From Rhodovibrio salinarum DSM 9154 (lineage in GTDB: Bacteria > Pseudomonadota > Alphaproteobacteria > Kiloniellales > Rhodovibrionaceae), in NCBI RefSeq assembly GCF_000515255.1, contig NZ_KI911559.1:1215548-1279547 (forward strand): 64,000 nt of DNA, given 5' to 3'. The notes beneath the pieces are model-generated. The model worked only from the letters and a program-made list of their open reading frames with translations. It made no database searches and had not been told where the DNA came from. Each line of letters opens with the position of its first letter. Position 1 is the first letter of the stretch. Positions 7,872 to 16,861 of the stretch are shown here, piece by piece. The translations under genes were made by a program, and so were the position numbers.

Positions 7872-9454
7872 CTGCCACGCTGCGCAGACATCGCCAGCAC
7901 GTCTGTCACCCCACCGCGTCGGGGGTCACCCGCAGCCGTAACCGTGCCGTCGCCGGCGCGGTCAACCGCATGCACCCCGCCGAAGAACATATTCCGTTCC
8001 GGCCAACGATTGACCCGCTCGCCTTCCATCGCGGCGGCGGTCATGGCCGCTTCCGTGAACCCTGGCTCCAGACTGACCAGTCCGCGTTCGACGTGTAGGC
8101 GCGGTGCGTCCACGGCCTCGGCCACGCTCATGTCGTGATCGACCAGGTTGCTTGCGACCTGAAGGAGCGCGGTGCGAATGCGGTTCGAGCCGCCGGAGCC
8201 GAACGCGATCCAGCGCCCATTTGCCAGTTCCAAGACACTCGGGGCCATCATCGAGGCGATCCGCGTGTCCGGCGGCCAGGCGTCGAAGCCGTCGGGGTGC
8301 AGGTCCTCTTCGCCCAGCATGTTGTTCAGGTGGATGCCGGTGCCAGGCCACGTGTGGCCGCAGCCCTCGCCGTTCGACAGGGTCACGGCGGCCAGATTGC
8401 CGTCAGCGTCGGCGATCGAGATGTGCGTGGTGCCGCGTGTGCATTGCGGCCGCTTCGCCATCGCGGTGCGGTAGCGGTCCAGCAGCTCGGGCGCAAACAG
8501 CGCGCGTTCGGGCGTTTCGGCGCCGCCCAGCCGCCCGGCTTCCGCCCGCGCTTCGGAGGTCAGGCGCATCGCACGGGCGAGGGTGCGCAACAGGTCGGCA
8601 CTTCCGGCCGGTTCGGCCGGCCCCGCCGCCTGTAAAAGATCGAGCGCGAAGGCGACCAGCATGCCACCGCTGGATGGTGCCGGATTGGTCAGGAGCCGCG
8701 CGTCCCGGTAGGTGCACGCCAGCGGCTCTCGGCGGGCGACTTGGTAGGTCGCGAGATCTTCCGCGCTGAGATGACCGCCGTACGCCTTGCACTGCGCGGC
8801 GAGTGCGTGGGCCAGTGGTCCTTCATGGAACGGCCGGTCGCCTTCCGCGCCCAACTGCTCGAGCGTGTCGGCAAGGGCGGGTTGGACCAGTCGGTCGCCG
8901 GACGCGCGTGGCGTGCCGTCAGGTGTCTGGAAGACCTGCGCCAGCGCCGGCGTGGTGCGCAGGATCGGAGCCAGGATGCGCCCGGCATAGGCGTCGAAAT
9001 CGCGCAGCGGCACGCCCGCCCGCGCCAGTTGCGCAGCTGGCGCCATCAGTGCGCTCAGCGGCCGGCTGGCCAGATCCGCGTGCACCGCCGCGATACCGCG
9101 GATCGTACCAGGCACCGCCGCCGCCCCCAGACCGATGTGGAACCCCTGCGTTGTCGGGCCGAAGTCGACCTCGACCGCGCGGAAGTCGGTCTGGCTGCCC
9201 CGATGCGCGCGGCCCGGTGTCTGGGCGAAGAAGTCGTACAGGACCGCAGGCCCATCCGCCGGATGGGCGAGCAGGAAGCCGCCGCCGCCCAGCGAGCCGA
9301 GCAGCGGCTCCGCCACACTTGCCGCGGCGATCGCTGCGAGTGCCGCGTCGAACGCGTTGCCGCCGTCCGCCAGCACGTCGCGCGCCGCTTGCGCCGTCGC
9401 CGGATGTCCGGCCGCGACCGCTGCCCGGCCGGTGCTGTCCTGCGCGTGCGTCAT
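7868..9454 (-). CDS. ggt: gamma-glutamyltransferase family protein
   Basis: A 528-residue Ntn-hydrolase of the gamma-glutamyltranspeptidase family. The autoprocessing site is well preserved as RGTTHISIAD, with the predicted catalytic threonine at T342 of the ATG-9454 product, and the C-terminal subunit has APSVLELANGRWIAFGSGGSNRIRT. No signal peptide is evident, so this is more likely a cytoplasmic GGT-like hydrolase than periplasmic Ggt. A GTG at 9472 is an alternative start; neither start has a strong ribosome site. It overlaps the kinase gene tail to tail by 3 bases and is followed divergently by an MFS transporter, which might carry a related substrate (inference). Confidence 0.88.
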   Translation of the reverse strand: MTHAQDSTGRAAVAAGHPATAQAARDVLADGGNAFDAALAAIAAASVAEPLLGSLGGGGFLLAHPADGPAVLYDFFAQTPGRAHRGSQTDFRAVEVDFGPTTQGFHIGLGAAAVPGTIRGIAAVHADLASRPLSALMAPAAQLARAGVPLRDFDAYAGRILAPILRTTPALAQVFQTPDGTPRASGDRLVQPALADTLEQLGAEGDRPFHEGPLAHALAAQCKAYGGHLSAEDLATYQVARREPLACTYRDARLLTNPAPSSGGMLVAFALDLLQAAGPAEPAGSADLLRTLARAMRLTSEARAEAGRLGGAETPERALFAPELLDRYRTAMAKRPQCTRGTTHISIADADGNLAAVTLSNGEGCGHTWPGTGIHLNNMLGEEDLHPDGFDAWPPDTRIASMMAPSVLELANGRWIAFGSGGSNRIRTALLQVASNLVDHDMSVAEAVDAPRLHVERGLVSLEPGFTEAAMTAAAMEGERVNRWPERNMFFGGVHAVDRAGDGTVTAAGDPRRGGVTDVLAMSAQRGS

Positions 9455-9573
9455 AGTGCTGGGGTCTAGCACTGCGTGTGCTGGCGGGCTAGTGGGGTGG
9501 TGCTCCCAGATCGTCCGGAGTAAGGGAGGGGATGGATGCTCCGTCTTCTACCGCCCAAAAAGGATCTTCTCGT

Positions 9574-10737
9574 ATGACTACCGCCCAACTTACCGCACAT
9601 CAGCGCGCGCTCGGCCTCGGGGCAGTGGTCGCGGCCAGTGTCGGCGTGGGTGGGACGATCGGGATGCTGATGCCCTTGGCGAACCTGACGCTGGAGCGTT
9701 GGGAGCTGTCAGCGACCCTGATCGGGCTGAACAGCTCGGTGCAGGCGCTGGCGATGCTGGTTGTCGGGCCGTTTCTGGCGGGCTGGGTCCGTCGGCTGGG
9801 CGCGGTACCGGCGTTGATCCTGGGCACCGCGCTCGGCGTGGCGGCGATCCTGGCATTGCCGTTGTTCCCGGCGCTCGGGCCCTGGTTCGTGCTGCGTTTC
9901 CTGATCGGCACGGGGATGGCGTTACCTTGGTTGGTGGCGGAAACCTGGGTCAACGCGATCGCGCGGGAAAGCAGCCGGGCGCGGGTGATTGCGGTCTATT
10001 CGATCGCGCTGTTTGCCGGGCTGGCGTTGGGGCCGCAGCTGCTACAGGCGATCGGACGTGAGGGTGTGCTGCCGTTTGTAGTCTGTGCGGGTTTGCTTGG
10101 ACTGTCGGCCCTGCCAATGGTGGCCGCGCGCGGCCTGCTGCCGGACCTGGAGGTTCCGCCAGGCCTGCGCATCCACCAGGTGCTGGCGCGTGCGCCCACG
10201 GTTGCCGGCGCGGCCCTGATCGCGGGCGTGAGCGAGAGCGCGTGCTACATGCTGTTGCCGGTCTACGGCGTGCGTGCCGGCGTCGGGGAGACAGTAGCGC
10301 TGACATGGCTGACCGTGCTGATCCTAGGCGCGGTCGCCTGGCAGTTTCCGATGGGCTGGCTGGCCGACCGGATGGATCGCCAGCGCCTGTTGGGTCTGGC
10401 CGGGATCGCGGGGGCGCTGGTCCCGCTGGCGCTGCTGACCTTCGGGTCCGGTAGCTGGGTGGTCTGGCCGCTGTTGTTCGTCTACGGCGGGATTGCGCTT
10501 GGCTACTATACGGTCGGTTTGGCGCATTTGGGCGCGCGCTTCGGCCCGGGCGAACTGGCGGTGGCCAACGCCGGCTTCATGGTGCTGTACGAAACCGGCA
10601 CGACCGTCGGTCCCGCGCTCGCCGGAACGGGAATGGAGTTGTGGGCGCCGCACGGCTATCTGGTGGTGTTGAGCGCGTTCGGCGCCGCTTTCGCCGTGCT
10701 GGTTGGTTGGCGCCGGCGCCCCATGCGCAGAGGGTAA
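9574..10737 (+). CDS. MFS transporter, YcaD-like
   Basis: About 387 residues with 12 hydrophobic segments and the loop 2-3/8-9 signatures of the major facilitator superfamily (GWLADRMDRQRLL after helix 8; GFMVLYETGTTVGPALAGTGME near the end, characteristic of the YcaD-like branch). ATG 9574 has AAAAGGA about 9 bases upstream; an upstream in-frame ATG at 9532 sits too close to its GGGAGGG to be preferred. The substrate is unknown. It is divergent from the GGT-like gene. Confidence 0.85.
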   Translation: MTTAQLTAHQRALGLGAVVAASVGVGGTIGMLMPLANLTLERWELSATLIGLNSSVQALAMLVVGPFLAGWVRRLGAVPALILGTALGVAAILALPLFPALGPWFVLRFLIGTGMALPWLVAETWVNAIARESSRARVIAVYSIALFAGLALGPQLLQAIGREGVLPFVVCAGLLGLSALPMVAARGLLPDLEVPPGLRIHQVLARAPTVAGAALIAGVSESACYMLLPVYGVRAGVGETVALTWLTVLILGAVAWQFPMGWLADRMDRQRLLGLAGIAGALVPLALLTFGSGSWVVWPLLFVYGGIALGYYTVGLAHLGARFGPGELAVANAGFMVLYETGTTVGPALAGTGMELWAPHGYLVVLSAFGAAFAVLVGWRRRPMRRG

Positions 10738-10879
10738 AGCAAGCTCGCAAAAACGGGTGGCCAGCTTTTGGAAGCATGTTCCGACAGGCTCGGGCGCGCC
10801 CTCAAGCGGTCACATTGCGCATGTGTCATGGATGCTGCAAAAGACCGTCTAGACGACGTTTGTCAGGAGACCTGCCGTC

Positions 10880-11191
10880 ATGGCCATCCGCGCTCTCACC
10901 CTCGCCGCGGCGCTTACGCTTGTTGCCGGCGCAGCCACCGTCGCCGCCCAGGAAGACGACCAGCAGAATAGCCCGGGCGAGATGGCGCGCGAGGGCGTCG
11001 AGCAGTTGATGAACGCGATCGAGACGTTCGTGCACTCCCTGCCGATGTATGGCGCGCCGCGGATCGACGACGAGGGCAATATCATTATTCCGCGCATCGA
11101 CAACGACGAGGCCCCCCAGCGCAAGCCCGAACGCAAGCCGGAGCGACGCGACCGGTCACCTGGTGGCGAGGGCGACGTGACGGAGATTTAG
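10880..11191 (+). CDS. small secreted hypothetical protein
   Basis: A 103-residue protein with a clear Sec signal peptide (AIRALTLAAALTLVAGAATVAAQ) followed by a short helical segment EMAREGVEQLMNAIETFVHS and a charged tail with KPERKPERRD. AGGAGA lies 10 bases before the ATG. Similar short periplasmic proteins with a helix of this type occur in Rhodospirillales-like genomes, but I know of no function. It stands alone between the MFS transporter and an amidase. Confidence 0.7.
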   Translation: MAIRALTLAAALTLVAGAATVAAQEDDQQNSPGEMAREGVEQLMNAIETFVHSLPMYGAPRIDDEGNIIIPRIDNDEAPQRKPERKPERRDRSPGGEGDVTEI

Positions 11192-11366
11192 CTGGGCGCA
11201 GATCTGCCGGGCAGCTTCAACCGGCGCGGTTCGGCGGAGTGGAGACGCCGTATCCACCGCGTGGCCTTGAGGGCGCGCGGTCTGCTGCTATGTTCCGCGC
11301 CACGTCAGATGTTCCGTCCCAGACGGCCCGTTAAGGCCCCGCCAAGATAAAGGACATTCGCGCGAC

Positions 11367-12587
11367 ATGGACGATCCGCTCGGCGTCTACGTGCCCGGCG
11401 GCCGGCTCGACCGGCAGGACAACGAGATCGGCGCGCTTGCCGGTCTGACCTTCGCGGTCAAGGATCTGTTCGACCTCGAAGGCGTTGCCAAGACTTGCGG
11501 CAGCCCGGCTTACGCTGCCCGGTTCACTGAGCCGGCCACGGCCAATGCGCCGGCCGTGGCAACGCTGCTGACCGCAGGCGCGCGTCTGACCGGGCGCACG
11601 GTGATGGACGAGCTCGCCTACAGCCTGACGGGCGCGAACCCACACCAGGGTACGCCCACGAATGTGGATGCCCCCGGGCGCGCGCCGGGCGGCTCCTCCA
11701 GCGGTTCGGCTGCCGCGGTGGCTGGCGGGCTGTGTGATTTCGCGCTTGGCACCGATACCGGCGGCTCCGTCCGCGTGCCGGCCAGCTACTGCGGTATCCC
11801 CGGTCTGCGGCCCAGCCACGGCGCGGTTCCTTCGGCGGGCGCGATGGCGCTCGCGCCCAGCTTCGACACGGTCGGCTGGTTTGCCCGCGACACCGAGGTT
11901 CTGGAGGCCGTGGGCGAGCATCTGCTGCCGCTCGACAGCGATGGCGCGGAGATCGGTCGGCTGACGATCGCCGAGGATGCCTGGGATCTGGCCGAACCCG
12001 AGACCGCGCGGGCGCTCGCGTCCTGGCAGGATCGGCTGCGGCAGCGTCTGACTGGCGGCGAGGCGATGCGGCTGGCTGGTGACAGCGGCGGCCTTGAGAC
12101 CTGGCAGCAGGCGTTCCGCATCGTTCAGGCGCGTGAGGCATGCGACCAGCATGGTGCCTGGATCGCGGAAAGTGCGACCGCGCTTGGCTCTGAGTTGGCG
12201 CAGCGCTGGGATTGGGCGCGTAGCGTGAGCGATGCCGATGCAAAGGCCGCGTGGGAGACCGTGCGGAGCGCAGCGGCGCGCGTTCAGGCGCTTACCGAGG
12301 GCGGCGGCGTCATCGCGCTGCCGAGCGCCCCTGGCGTGGCACCGCCGGTCACGGCCGACGAGGAGGCTTGGTCCGACCACCGCACGCGCGTCCTGACCCT
12401 TTCCTGCATCGCGAGCCTGAGTGGCTGCCCGCAGGTCTCGCTTCCGGTCACCAAGCTAGGTGGTCTGCCGCTTGGCCTCGGTTTGATCGGGCCCAGGGGC
12501 GGTGATCGCGCCCTGCTCGCCTTCGCCAGCCGGCTGCTGCCTGCCAATCAGGAACGCGATCCGGGGGCGGTGTTCGACGAGGCGTAA
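11367..12587 (+). CDS. amidase signature enzyme
   Basis: A 406-residue amidase signature protein. The catalytic Ser-cisSer-Lys triad is visible: lysine K32 in FAVKDLFD, the GGSSSGSAAAVAGG loop around residues 108-121, and the nucleophile S134 in GTDTGGSVRVPA. It is shorter than GatA (about 480-490), and there is no gatC or gatB nearby, so this is a metabolic amidase acting on an unknown amide rather than tRNA amidotransferase. AAAGGA lies 11 bases before the start. Confidence 0.88.
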   Translation: MDDPLGVYVPGGRLDRQDNEIGALAGLTFAVKDLFDLEGVAKTCGSPAYAARFTEPATANAPAVATLLTAGARLTGRTVMDELAYSLTGANPHQGTPTNVDAPGRAPGGSSSGSAAAVAGGLCDFALGTDTGGSVRVPASYCGIPGLRPSHGAVPSAGAMALAPSFDTVGWFARDTEVLEAVGEHLLPLDSDGAEIGRLTIAEDAWDLAEPETARALASWQDRLRQRLTGGEAMRLAGDSGGLETWQQAFRIVQAREACDQHGAWIAESATALGSELAQRWDWARSVSDADAKAAWETVRSAAARVQALTEGGGVIALPSAPGVAPPVTADEEAWSDHRTRVLTLSCIASLSGCPQVSLPVTKLGGLPLGLGLIGPRGGDRALLAFASRLLPANQERDPGAVFDEA

Positions 12588-12736
12588 GGGCGGATTCACC
12601 GTCGCGTTCCGCAGGTCGTCCAGGCCGTTGCCATCGCCAGAACCTTGACCCCCAATGAGGCGTGATCTACGCCGATCCTTGGCCCGGCGCCGCCCGATAC
12701 ATCCCAGTTGCGCCTTTTAACGGGAGCCTGCTTGCC

Positions 12737-13588
12737 ATGCGCACCTTCCGGGAGACTCTACACACCGGTTATGAGCAGACGCTGCACCTCGAGGGCGACC
12801 CGCTGGTCGACCGGGAGAGCGCGTTCCAGCACCTACAGGTGTTCGACAGCGTGGCCAACGGCCGCGTTCTGGTGCTCGACGGTATCCTGCAGCTGACCGA
12901 TCGCGACGAAAGCGCATACTCGGAGATGCTGGTCCATCCGCCGCTGATCGAGCACGGCAACGTTAAGCGCGTGCTGATTGTAGGCGGTGGTGACGGAGCG
13001 GTCGCGGAAGAGGTGCTGAAGCACCCGGAGGTCGCGCAGGTCGATCTGGTCGATATCGATGCCGAGGTGGTCGACGTCTCCAAGGAGTTCTTCGCCCACG
13101 TCAATAAGGGGGCGTTCGACGACCCGCGCCTGACCTTCTACCCCGAGGACGCCTTCGAGTTCCTGGGGCGTACGGAGCCCGGCACCTACGACTTGGCGAT
13201 CGCTGATCGGCCCGATCCCGTCGGCCCGGCGCAGAGCCTGTTCGCCAACGACTTCTACGCCCGCCTGCAGCGCGCGCTCGCCAAGCGGGGCATCGGCGTA
13301 TTCCAGACCGGGTGCCCGTTCTACCAGGCCGACGAGCTTGCCGAGACGCACAAACTGCTCAAGGGCGTGTTCGACGAGGCCGGCGTCTACCTCACGGTCG
13401 TGCCGACCTATACCGGCGGCTTCATGGCGCTCACCTGGGGATCGAACGGCCTTCAGCTCGGCACCGCCGACGCGGGCGCGGTGCGCCAGACGATCGCTGC
13501 TAGCGGTGTCGAGACCGACTATTACAACGCCGACATCCACGCGGCTGCGTTCGCCCTGCCTGAGTGGATGCGGCGGCTGGTGAGGTAA
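12737..13588 (+). CDS. speE: polyamine aminopropyltransferase (spermidine synthase)
   Basis: 283 residues, matching the length of E. coli SpeE. It has the decarboxylated-SAM binding motif LIVGGGDGAVAEEVLKHPEV followed by the acidic DLVDID, and the catalytic loop ADRPDPVGPAQSLF, in which both aspartates of the usual DSSDPxGPA motif are kept although the intervening residues are unusual. The start is ATG 12737, 10 bases after GGGAG; an upstream in-frame ATG at 12662 lacks a ribosome site. It transfers aminopropyl groups to putrescine to make spermidine. No SAM decarboxylase gene is adjacent. Confidence 0.92.
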   Translation: MRTFRETLHTGYEQTLHLEGDPLVDRESAFQHLQVFDSVANGRVLVLDGILQLTDRDESAYSEMLVHPPLIEHGNVKRVLIVGGGDGAVAEEVLKHPEVAQVDLVDIDAEVVDVSKEFFAHVNKGAFDDPRLTFYPEDAFEFLGRTEPGTYDLAIADRPDPVGPAQSLFANDFYARLQRALAKRGIGVFQTGCPFYQADELAETHKLLKGVFDEAGVYLTVVPTYTGGFMALTWGSNGLQLGTADAGAVRQTIAASGVETDYYNADIHAAAFALPEWMRRLVR

Positions 13589-13796
13589 GGCAGTGCAGAC
13601 CTCCATTGGGACCTGTGTTCCCAGGAGGGTGCCTTTCTGTGCCGCGCGATCCGCGGATAATAGTCGCACGCGGAGTCGCAACGACCTGGACGGCAACCGG
13701 AATATGTTGCAAGTCGAAGGGCTGTAACCGCAGCCGTCCCCGCCGCATTGCGGGGGCATCGTGCGCGCGATCGACCACCACGGAAGGAGTTGGGCT

Positions 13797-14429
13797 ATGT
13801 CGCTCAAGGACCTGCTCGACAACAACGCCCGCTGGGCTGCCCAGATTGATGCGGAGGATCCGCAGTATTTCCGCATGCTCAGCCAGCAGCAGAGTCCTGA
13901 GTATCTCTGGATCGGCTGCTCGGACAGCCGCGTGCCGGCGAACCAGATCGTCGATTTGCATCCTGGCGAACTGTTCGTCCACCGCAACGTCGCCAACCTG
14001 GTGGTCGCGTCCGACCTCAACATGCTGGCGGTTCTGCAGTTTGCGGTGGAGACCCTGCGCGTGCGCCACGTGATCGTAACCGGGCATTACGGCTGCGGCG
14101 GCGTGCGGGCGGCGCTGCGTCGGGTGGAGCTTGGCCTGATCGACAACTGGTTGGAGCCGTTGCGGCGTCTTGGCGCCCAGCACGCCGAAGAGCTCGCATC
14201 GCTTGGCGACGAGGCGGCGCAGACCGACCGCCTGTGCGAGATCAACGTGGTACAGCAAGCGACCAACGTGGCGCAGACGCCGATCATCCAGGGCGCGTGG
14301 CGGCGCGGGCAGAAGGTTTCCGTGCACGGCTGGATCTACGGGCTCGCGGATGGGCGGTTGCGCGACCTGGGCTGCACGTTGCGCGGGCCCGATGATCTGG
14401 ACCCGGCGACCCGTTTGCGCGTCGAGTAG
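13797..14429 (+). CDS. can: beta-class carbonic anhydrase
   Basis: 210 residues with the beta-carbonic anhydrase zinc site: C41 and D43 in IGCSDSRVPAN, H97 and C100 in TGHYGCGGV. AGGAG precedes the ATG with good spacing. The enzyme interconverts CO2 and bicarbonate in the cytoplasm. It ends at a strong hairpin shared with the convergent metA gene. Confidence 0.95.
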   Translation: MSLKDLLDNNARWAAQIDAEDPQYFRMLSQQQSPEYLWIGCSDSRVPANQIVDLHPGELFVHRNVANLVVASDLNMLAVLQFAVETLRVRHVIVTGHYGCGGVRAALRRVELGLIDNWLEPLRRLGAQHAEELASLGDEAAQTDRLCEINVVQQATNVAQTPIIQGAWRRGQKVSVHGWIYGLADGRLRDLGCTLRGPDDLDPATRLRVE

Positions 14430-14453
14430 CCTCGGGTCCTGACGGCGTTCTCC

Positions 14454-14483
14454 GCCAGCCTCCCCGCGCAGGGGGAGGCTGGC
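14454..14483. terminator. hairpin between convergent can and metA
   Basis: A perfect 12-bp inverted repeat, GCCAGCCTCCCC and its complement, around a 6-base loop lies in the 61-base gap between the two stop codons. There is no T-run on either side, so it may act as a bidirectional transcription barrier or RNA 3' end rather than a classic intrinsic terminator. Confidence 0.6.
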
Positions 14484-14490
14484 CCCGCGC

Positions 14491-15429
14491 TCATTCCGTG
14501 GCGAGGGCCGGGACGAAAGCCAGTTCTTGCAGGTCGAACGGCGTGTCCTCGTACAGCTTGTACATCCAGTTGCTGAAGAACAGGTAGGCGAACGGCCGCC
14601 AGGAATTGATCGGCGGCTGGTTGGGATCGTCGTTCGGGAAATAGTTCTTGGGCACGCCGGTCGCGCGTCCGGCGTTGCGGTCGCGGTGGTATTCCATGCC
14701 CAGGGTCTCGGTATCGTATTCCAGATGGTTGAGCATGTAGACGTCGCGGCCTTGCCGGTCGGCGACCAGGCACACGCCGGACTCCTCGGAATCGGCCAGG
14801 ATATCCAGGTCCGGACTGGCCAGGATATCCTCCCGCGCGACGTCGGCATAGCGCGAGACGGGGCACCAGAAGCGGTCGGGAAAGCCGCGCAGCAACAGCT
14901 CCCGGTTGGCCAATACCTGTTGCGGGAACACACCGAACAGCTTTTCGGGGAACACCCGCTTGTCGATGCCGTGCTGTAGGTACAGGCCAGCCTGGGCAGC
15001 CCAGCAAAGGTGCAGGCGCCGGAAGACATTGCTGCTGGACCATTCCAGGATTTCCCGCAGCTCGCTCCAATAGTCGACGTTCTCGAACGGCAACTGCTCG
15101 ACGGGGGAACCGGTGATCACGAGCGCGTCGAAATACTGGTCCGCGACGTCCTTGTGGACGTTGTAGAACTGCTTCAGGTGTTCGGGTTTGGTGTGTTTCG
15201 GGGCGTAGCTGGCGGTCGTCAGCAGGGTCAACTCCACCTGCAGCGGCGTGTGGCTCAGCAGCCGCGCCAGTTGGACCTCCGTGCTGATCTTCGACGGCAT
15301 GAGGTTGAGCAGGAGGACGCGCATGGGTCGGATGTCCTGGCGCAGGGCCAGGTTGGTCCGGATCAGTTCGATCCCTTCGTCTTCCAGGATCCGCTCGGCT
15401 GGCGAGTTGTCCGGGATCTTGATCGGCAC
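14491..15429 (-). CDS. metA: homoserine O-acyltransferase, MetA family (predicted acetyl-CoA specific)
   Basis: The start is GTG at 15429, preceded by a perfect AGGAGG at 9 bases, giving 312 residues, the MetA length. The nucleophile C142 lies in LHLCWAAQAG, at the same number as in E. coli MetA. Residue 111 is glutamate (TGSPVEQLPF). In characterised MetA proteins Gly at 111 goes with succinyl-CoA and Glu with acetyl-CoA, so this enzyme probably makes O-acetylhomoserine, the first committed step of methionine synthesis. It is transcribed towards the carbonic anhydrase gene and has a structured leader. Confidence 0.92.
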   Translation of the reverse strand: MPIKIPDNSPAERILEDEGIELIRTNLALRQDIRPMRVLLLNLMPSKISTEVQLARLLSHTPLQVELTLLTTASYAPKHTKPEHLKQFYNVHKDVADQYFDALVITGSPVEQLPFENVDYWSELREILEWSSSNVFRRLHLCWAAQAGLYLQHGIDKRVFPEKLFGVFPQQVLANRELLLRGFPDRFWCPVSRYADVAREDILASPDLDILADSEESGVCLVADRQGRDVYMLNHLEYDTETLGMEYHRDRNAGRATGVPKNYFPNDDPNQPPINSWRPFAYLFFSNWMYKLYEDTPFDLQELAFVPALATE

Positions 15430-15472
15430 AGCCGTACACCTCCTGTTTTGCGCGATGCGGGCCTGCGGACGC

Positions 15473-15522
15473 ATGCGTGCCACCGCATACCTCGTGTCAG
15501 CGGGGCAGTTTACCGCACGCAT
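15473..15522 (-). promoter_or_regulatory. hairpin in the metA leader
   Basis: On the metA strand, ATGCGTGC pairs perfectly with GCACGCAT across 34 bases, and inside it CCGC pairs with GCGG. The element ends about 43 bases before the metA start. It could be a regulatory RNA fold or a protein-binding dyad. It does not match the SAM-II or SAM-I consensus that I know. Confidence 0.35.
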
Positions 15523-15762
15523 CCCGGCATCCCAACCCAGGTGACGCGAGGTCCGGAGATGTTGGTCGGCCTGTGACAGCCCGGGGCCCGCATAGGGATG
15601 AAACGGGATTTTCACACACGGGCGGTTGCGAACGCGTGTTTGGACCCAATGTCCGAAGGCAGTCCAGAACGGGCACACCCGCTCGGGCGGTTCACGTCGG
15701 CCAACGCCGTGCGGCGCCGGATCGCCCCAACCTCGATCGATTGAGACGCAAGGAGAGTCCGC

Positions 15763-16203
15763 ATGAACCGCCGTACCTCGTTTGGCACCGCCGTGATCGC
15801 GCTGGCGACCGCCGCCGGCCTTGCCGTCGCTGGCCTGTCCGTGCCGGCAAGCGCCCAGAACGCCGACAACCAGCAATCCGAGCCGTCGTCGGAACAACAG
15901 CAGGCCCCGAGCTATTCCGAGGCCAAGCTGGAGTCCTTCGCCGCCGCTGCGGTCGAGGTGTCCTCGGTGATGCAGGAGTATCGCCCACAGCTACGCGAGG
16001 CGCAGCAGAACGAGGATCGCGAGCAGTTCGAGAAGCTGCGTATGCAGGCCAAGAACGCGATGGACGAAAAGATTGCGGCCACCGACGGCATCACCACGGG
16101 TGAGTATCAGGAGATTGCCAAGGCCGCGCAGCAGGACAAGCAACTGCGCCAGAAGGTTCTGGGCCTGATGCAGGCCCAGCAGAAGCAGGAGCAGGGTCAG
16201 TAA
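15763..16203 (+). CDS. secreted DUF4168 protein
   Basis: 146 residues. A Sec signal peptide ends near PASAQ (about residue 31), then a Gln/Ser-rich linker and a helical DUF4168-like domain: ESFAAAAVEVSSVMQEYR, a middle helix, and GITTGEYQEIAKAAQQDKQL. It ends in a Gln-rich tail. AAGGAGA precedes the ATG. The family is periplasmic and of unknown function. It is monocistronic and followed by a good hairpin. Confidence 0.8.
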   Translation: MNRRTSFGTAVIALATAAGLAVAGLSVPASAQNADNQQSEPSSEQQQAPSYSEAKLESFAAAAVEVSSVMQEYRPQLREAQQNEDREQFEKLRMQAKNAMDEKIAATDGITTGEYQEIAKAAQQDKQLRQKVLGLMQAQQKQEQGQ

Positions 16204-16222
16204 GAGGCCTGCTCGTTTGGAG

Positions 16223-16260
16223 ATCCCCTCGGCGGGTCGCAAATCGGCCCGCCAGGGGAT
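16223..16260 (+). terminator. hairpin after the DUF4168 gene
   Basis: ATCCCCT and GGCGGG pair with CCCGCC and AGGGGAT, one unpaired C in the left arm, loop about 11 bases. It lies 20 bases after the stop codon. No strong T-run follows. Confidence 0.5.
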
Positions 16261-16331
16261 GTTCATGGCGCGGGCGATGGGGCCGGAAAGCGGTTTGTCC
16301 GCGCATGCGGTGGGCGATGTGGGCATGCAGC

Positions 16332-16637
16332 ATGAATGAAGACATCGTTACCCCGAAAACTGATGCCAGTAGCAAGACGGCGCGTCCGCGCATGTATAAG
16401 GTGCTGTTGCACAACGACGACTACACCCCGCGGGAGTTTGTCGTTGCGGTGCTCTACAGTGTTTTCGGGATGCACGAGTCGAAGGCCTACAGCGTCATGA
16501 TGACGGCGCACCAGCAGGGGACCGCCCTGGTCGCTGTCTATGCCAAGGATATCGCCGAGACCAAGGCGCAGGAAGCTTGCGATATGGCGCGTCAGGAAGG
16601 GCATCCGCTGATGCTCTCGACCGAGCCGGATACCTAG
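16332..16637 (+). CDS. clpS: ATP-dependent Clp protease adaptor ClpS
   Basis: 101 residues from ATG 16332. A disordered N-terminal tail is followed by the ClpS core: YKVLLHNDDYTPREFVVAVL, where the NDDYT(P) segment forms the N-degron pocket, and the H..G...VAVY..D.AE.K pattern. It should deliver N-end-rule substrates to ClpA. No clpA gene follows, unlike the usual clpS-clpA order, so this may be the second alphaproteobacterial ClpS type. The start has a poor ribosome site; an upstream in-frame ATG at 16305 is possible. Confidence 0.9.
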   Translation: MNEDIVTPKTDASSKTARPRMYKVLLHNDDYTPREFVVAVLYSVFGMHESKAYSVMMTAHQQGTALVAVYAKDIAETKAQEACDMARQEGHPLMLSTEPDT

Positions 16638-16861
16638 GCCTCGTTGCGCTTGGAGTTGGTGGGCCACCTCTTCACAGGCGTGCAGCCCCAATCTTTGTCG
16701 ATGGCGTTTGATGGTCGGTGGCTTGTTCAAACGCAGCCGCCCGACGTCCCTGTTACATGACGATGATCTCAAGGGGACGCCGGGTTTGTTTTCGGATCGT
16801 TTAGCCTACCTTTCTGCTCAGGTATTCGTCCAAGCGACATCGATAGAGAGGCTTTGACGCC

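Noticed and set aside
15430-15600. SAM-II or SAM-I riboswitch upstream of metA
   Set aside because: Searched by eye on the minus strand for the SAM-II conserved stretches (including the GCTAAA-type end) and SAM-I core; neither is there.
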